Below are positions 60,997 to 64,000 of a DNA stretch of 64,000 nucleotides, piece by piece. Every line of letters begins with the position of its first letter. Positions within the stretch are counted from its first letter, which is position 1. Below the pieces are notes generated by a model. The model searched no databases. It was given only the letters and a program-made list of their open reading frames with translations, and was not told the origin of the DNA. The stretch is from the NCBI GenBank assembly GCA_964229355.1, contig CAXRDE010000023.1:62001-126000 (forward strand). Direction: 5' to 3'. Made by a program: the position numbers and the translations under genes. The stretch is from CAXRDE01 sp964229355 (lineage in GTDB: Bacteria > Cyanobacteriota > Sericytochromatia > UBA7694).

Positions 60997-62891
60997 TAGG
61001 CAAGCTCTCCTTGTAACACCGACTGGTAAAAGCCCACCACCTCGGGATAGTGTTGCCTGGCCGCCGAGAGGTCATCAGCACCCGCTCGCTCCAGAAAGCG
61101 ACCAAAATCACAGGCTTCGAGCAATCGCTGCTGCTGCATTGCCAGCGTGGCTGGATGTTGAGTATAGGTGTTTAAATACATTTTCAACACCGCGTGGCAT
61201 TCTGCTTGCCACGCCGCCGTTTTGTTCGCCTGACGCAAATGGGAGACCATAAAGTAGGGAGCAGGCATCCAGGTGGGTTCAGGATATTGTGCATCCCGCC
61301 CCATCAACAGGGGGGGACCTCCCGCTAAAATTTCCTGAGCATGCTGCTGAAACAGCCGGTTTATACCCTGCAACAAAGGGAGCTTCAACCCCTTATCTTC
61401 CCAGACCTGCGGCGTCATAAAGGCCTTGAGCACATGATGATAACCATGCCCCGTCATGTGCTTAACCCACATGATGGGCACCTGCAGCAGCTTATGGAAA
61501 TAAAAACCATCTACCAGCCAGGCAAAGTGACGCATCAGGGCCCAATCCTCGGGGGGCATCTGCTCAGTGCCCACCAACATTTCTTGTATTTCCTGGGGTT
61601 GGTAAGCATCAGAAGCCCGACTAAACTCATTGACGTAAGGCACAAATACCGATTGAATTCCGTATGTTTGGCGGTAAGCCGGCGCGCTCATGGGCGCATT
61701 AGGCAGCAAGTACACGTTCCACAAGCGCAGTTGGTCATGCTGTCCCTCCTCAATGACGGTACCCACACCCTGCATAAAGCTTTCCAGGGTTTCTCCGGGC
61801 AAGCCCACCAACACATCCGTATAAGTCCTCATGCCTTCCTGGCGATAGGCCTTTTGCAAGGCCCGAAAGGCACTTAAAGCAATATTTTCCCGCTGAATGG
61901 CCTGCAAGGCCTGAGGCGTGACGGTTTGCACGGAGAGGGTCGCCAGAGGATTCAGCCCGGCTTTATCCAAAATACGTTGGGCAGCCAGGGCGCGCTCCGG
62001 CGCATTTTTTGTGGTTTGGGTGTAAACCAAGCGGGGATAACCGCTGTGTTGGCGCTCATTGGCCAGCATCTGGGCAATCTCCACATCCCTGGGCAGCAAA
62101 CCAAAATTTGCATCACAACAGAAAACCGTTGCAATGCGCTGACGACCAAACCAGGCGATTTCAGCATGCAGACGCTCCATCTCAAAACGATACACTTTGG
62201 CCTGCGTCAACGAGCCCCAATCACAAAAAGCACACGAAAAAGGGCAACCCCGATTGGTTTCCCACAGCGCCACCCAGCGGTGCTCAGGGCAGCGCGCCAA
62301 CACCTCATCAAAGCAGCCCGTCAAATAAGGCGAGGGGATGCGGTCTAACTGTTGCTCACGGGGCGGAGGCAGCGCACTAAAAACCTGTGTACCCGGGCCG
62401 CGCACGCTCGTTCCGGCAGGTGGATCAGCCCGTAAATGGGCCTGTAGCTCAGAAAAACGTGCATGGTGCAACACCCGCAACAGCAGTTCACAAAAAACCC
62501 CTTCCCCGGGTCCATGGCAGCACACATCCACAAAAGGGTTCGCTCTCAGATAGGCGTCCGCCTGATCGGGCACCTGAGGGCCCCCAAAGACAATCAGAAT
62601 TCCGGGGCATGCGGTTTTTAATGCCTTAGCCAGGGCCAGACTGTATTGCTCATTCCAGGTGTACACACTAAAGCCCACAATTTGTGCCTGCTGCAGACTG
62701 GCCCACTGCGCCTGCCGCTGGGCCAGCGGCACCCGCTCAAACACATAGGGCAAAAAAGAAAGACGCTGCAAAGCAGCGGGAGGAAGGTGGGATCGGGCAT
62801 AGCTTTCCAGTAAGCCCAGAGCATAAGGAAGGCAAAGGCTTTCGAGCATGGGCTCCACAATTTGTACCAGCCCCACCTTAACCCTCTGCAT
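60996..62891 (-). CDS. B12-binding radical SAM protein
   Basis: A 631-residue enzyme with an N-terminal cobalamin-binding Rossmann domain (about 1-140, VFGGPQVPDQADAYLRANPFVDVCCHGPGEG) and a radical SAM core with the cluster cysteines in CPFSCAFCDW. The C-terminal third is extra and unassigned. Members methylate or rearrange unactivated carbons in natural products, cofactors or peptides. ATG 62891 overlaps the M42 peptidase stop by TAATG; a longer frame to 62930 is less likely. Followed by an unknown partner, it may be the key step of a small pathway. Confidence 0.85.
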   Translation of the reverse strand: MQRVKVGLVQIVEPMLESLCLPYALGLLESYARSHLPPAALQRLSFLPYVFERVPLAQRQAQWASLQQAQIVGFSVYTWNEQYSLALAKALKTACPGILIVFGGPQVPDQADAYLRANPFVDVCCHGPGEGVFCELLLRVLHHARFSELQAHLRADPPAGTSVRGPGTQVFSALPPPREQQLDRIPSPYLTGCFDEVLARCPEHRWVALWETNRGCPFSCAFCDWGSLTQAKVYRFEMERLHAEIAWFGRQRIATVFCCDANFGLLPRDVEIAQMLANERQHSGYPRLVYTQTTKNAPERALAAQRILDKAGLNPLATLSVQTVTPQALQAIQRENIALSAFRALQKAYRQEGMRTYTDVLVGLPGETLESFMQGVGTVIEEGQHDQLRLWNVYLLPNAPMSAPAYRQTYGIQSVFVPYVNEFSRASDAYQPQEIQEMLVGTEQMPPEDWALMRHFAWLVDGFYFHKLLQVPIMWVKHMTGHGYHHVLKAFMTPQVWEDKGLKLPLLQGINRLFQQHAQEILAGGPPLLMGRDAQYPEPTWMPAPYFMVSHLRQANKTAAWQAECHAVLKMYLNTYTQHPATLAMQQQRLLEACDFGRFLERAGADDLSAARQHYPEVVGFYQSVLQGELA

Positions 62892-63928
62892 TAGAGGGTC
62901 GTTTTCAAATAAGCGCCCAATAGCTGACATGTGGCCACCAGAGATTCCAGGTGGGTGCGCTCATAACTGTGAGAGGCATCGGTTCCAAAACCAATTAACG
63001 CGTGACGCACATCGTTACCCGCCTGCAGCGCCGCTGCACAATCGCTAAAATAATAGCGAAACACATCTCTGACATAAGGTAAGTCATTGGCAATGGCCAA
63101 CTGTTCTAATTTGCGGGTGAGTACGGGGTCAAAGGGCCCACTATTGTCTAAAAACACCACCGAAAGTTTATCTTCTTGAGAGTTTTGCCCCGGAGCCACA
63201 ATGGCAATATCGACGCCGACAAGTTCTTCCACACTCTGCGGCAGGGTCACCGACGCGCCATGTCCCTGCTCTTCGTAGTTTGAAAAGTAAAAAAGGGTTG
63301 CATCTCCGTGATCTTCGGGTTTCATGGCTTTTAAAGTTGCCAACAGACACGCTACACCGCCCAGATCATCTAAAAAACGCGAGACCACAAAGCCACTGTC
63401 CAAAATCTCAGGTTGGGCATCTACCGAAACCAGGTCACCCACCTGAATCCCTAAAGCTTCCAGATCGGCTTTATTTTGGACCTTTTGGTCCACTCGAATC
63501 TCGACCTGATCCCAATTCACAGGCTGCTCATCGACTTCTTTGCTGCTGGCATGTACCGATGATTTTAAGGGCATGACGCTGCCCCGAAAAGATTGGGCCT
63601 GGGCAGTATGAATATTTACCCGCGCACCTTCCGCCATGCGGCTGGACCAACTGCCAATGGGCAAGACGCCCACACGACCATTGGCTTTTAGCTCACGCAC
63701 CACAAGCCCTAAGGTGTCCACATGGGCGGCCACACCGCGTCTGGGCTCAGCATCCGGCGCATTATAGGCCTGCAGCGCCCCACGACGGGTCCAGCGGGTA
63801 TGTAGCCCCATCGCCTGAAGCTCTTGCTCTACAAAGCTTAAATTGGCGCGGGTTAATCCGGCAGTGCTGGGCGTCTTTAAGAGCTGCAGCAGGGTGGTTT
63901 TTAGGTAATCTACGTCTATGCTTAACAT
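62891..63928 (-). CDS. M42-family peptidase, osmoprotectant-system type
   Basis: A 345-residue M42 aminopeptidase-like protein. Metal-binding segments include AAHVDTLG, SRFLDDLGGVACLL, FSNYEEQGHGAS and the final TDASHSYERTH. It resembles the M42 peptidase of the NAGGN osmoprotectant clusters (VRELKANGRVGVLPIGSWSSRMAEGAR; VAPGQNSQ), but other NAGGN genes are not visible here. TTGACA-16-TATAAG forms the promoter and AGGA lies before ATG 63928. It opens the six-gene run. Confidence 0.85.
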   Translation of the reverse strand: MLSIDVDYLKTTLLQLLKTPSTAGLTRANLSFVEQELQAMGLHTRWTRRGALQAYNAPDAEPRRGVAAHVDTLGLVVRELKANGRVGVLPIGSWSSRMAEGARVNIHTAQAQSFRGSVMPLKSSVHASSKEVDEQPVNWDQVEIRVDQKVQNKADLEALGIQVGDLVSVDAQPEILDSGFVVSRFLDDLGGVACLLATLKAMKPEDHGDATLFYFSNYEEQGHGASVTLPQSVEELVGVDIAIVAPGQNSQEDKLSVVFLDNSGPFDPVLTRKLEQLAIANDLPYVRDVFRYYFSDCAAALQAGNDVRHALIGFGTDASHSYERTHLESLVATCQLLGAYLKTTL

Positions 63929-63953
63929 CAAAAGTTCCTGGGTTTGTTTTTTG

Positions 63954-63981
63954 CTTATAGTGTAGCACCTGAACTTGTCAA
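63954..63981 (-). promoter_or_regulatory. Promoter of the M42/radical SAM operon
   Basis: On the minus strand TTGACA (63976-63981) and TATAAG (63954-63959) are 16 bases apart and lie 25 bases before the M42 start codon, with AGGA between. Confidence 0.65.
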
Positions 63982-64000
63982 ACGCGGTATAACGGTAGTA

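Noticed and set aside
62891..63928. Full NAGGN osmoprotectant cluster
   Set aside because: Only the M42-type peptidase is visible; synthetase, amidotransferase and acetyltransferase partners are not in the window, so the cluster cannot be claimed.
1..64000. CRISPR arrays, tRNAs or phage modules
   Set aside because: No direct-repeat/spacer arrays, no cloverleaf-like candidates and no phage structural or integrase genes were recognised; the only mobile DNA seen is the decayed IS.

Overview
The window is 64 kb of chromosomal-looking DNA from a Gram-negative-type bacterium. Evidence for that cell type is a tripartite RND efflux system with a TolC-like channel, several lipobox lipoproteins, a lipid A-free but membrane-lipid-rich gene set, and no phage or plasmid backbone. 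The lineage cannot be fixed by eye. The mix (HemJ, SpoIID-like and lytic enzymes without signal peptides, NHL-propeller giant protein, leaderless -10/ATG promoters) would fit a poorly studied deep lineage such as a non-photosynthetic relative of Cyanobacteria, but that is a low-confidence inference. Genes are dense, with many TAATG and ATGA start/stop overlaps and three tail-to-tail pairs sharing a 4-bp stop overlap. No rRNA, tRNA, CRISPR array or intact mobile element was seen.

Layout. 1-2.8 kb is visibly AT-richer and holds a truncated unknown gene, a decayed IS4/IS701-like insertion sequence and an orphan gene. 3.1-12.3 kb: fatty-acid desaturase, DEAD-box helicase, DedA protein, methyltransferase, ankyrin protein overlapping an orphan ABC ATPase, a phosphotransferase with a MarR regulator, and a multi-PAS histidine kinase. 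12.5-17.8 kb: mmsA followed by a URC-type uracil-catabolism operon (urc1, urc4, upp, udk). 17.8-22.6 kb: a lipid-modification operon (flavin oxidoreductase, DUF1365, cyclopropane-fatty-acid synthase, PlsB-like acyltransferase). 22.8-31.9 kb: a DUF1439 lipoprotein, CzcB-CzcA-CzcC metal efflux led by a His-rich secreted protein, and a MarR/MFS drug-efflux pair. 31.9-39.6 kb: a duplicated-domain secreted protein, class I ribonucleotide reductase (nrdB-nrdA), a CBM-like lipoprotein, a gamma-family trans-sulfuration enzyme and a caspase-like (clan CD) peptidase candidate. 39.6-45.4 kb: eda/DODA/DoxX with a divergent LysR regulator, a TipA-like MerR regulator, a CHAP lipoprotein, HemJ and an SDR. 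45.4-51.4 kb: a 1248-residue propeller/zinc-ribbon protein, an Hpt/receiver pair and a SpoIID-like protein. 51.4-64 kb: mutS with a DUF486 gene, a transglycosylase, unknown and receiver genes, a papain-like peptidase candidate, and a six-gene run (M42 peptidase, B12 radical SAM, unknown, Big2 lipoprotein, PepE, EcsC-like).

How genes work together. mmsA can oxidise malonate semialdehyde, so its place ahead of the URC genes suggests complete use of uracil carbon. The flavoprotein/DUF1365/CFA/acyltransferase set points to membrane-lipid modification, possibly under oxidative stress. At least seven genes have a TANNNT hexamer 6-7 nt before the start codon and no Shine-Dalgarno, suggesting leaderless transcripts are a normal expression mode here. 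The most promising uncharacterised pieces are the clan CD peptidase candidate (38.7 kb), the papain-like candidate (56.9 kb) and the radical SAM/peptidase operon (57.8-63.9 kb).
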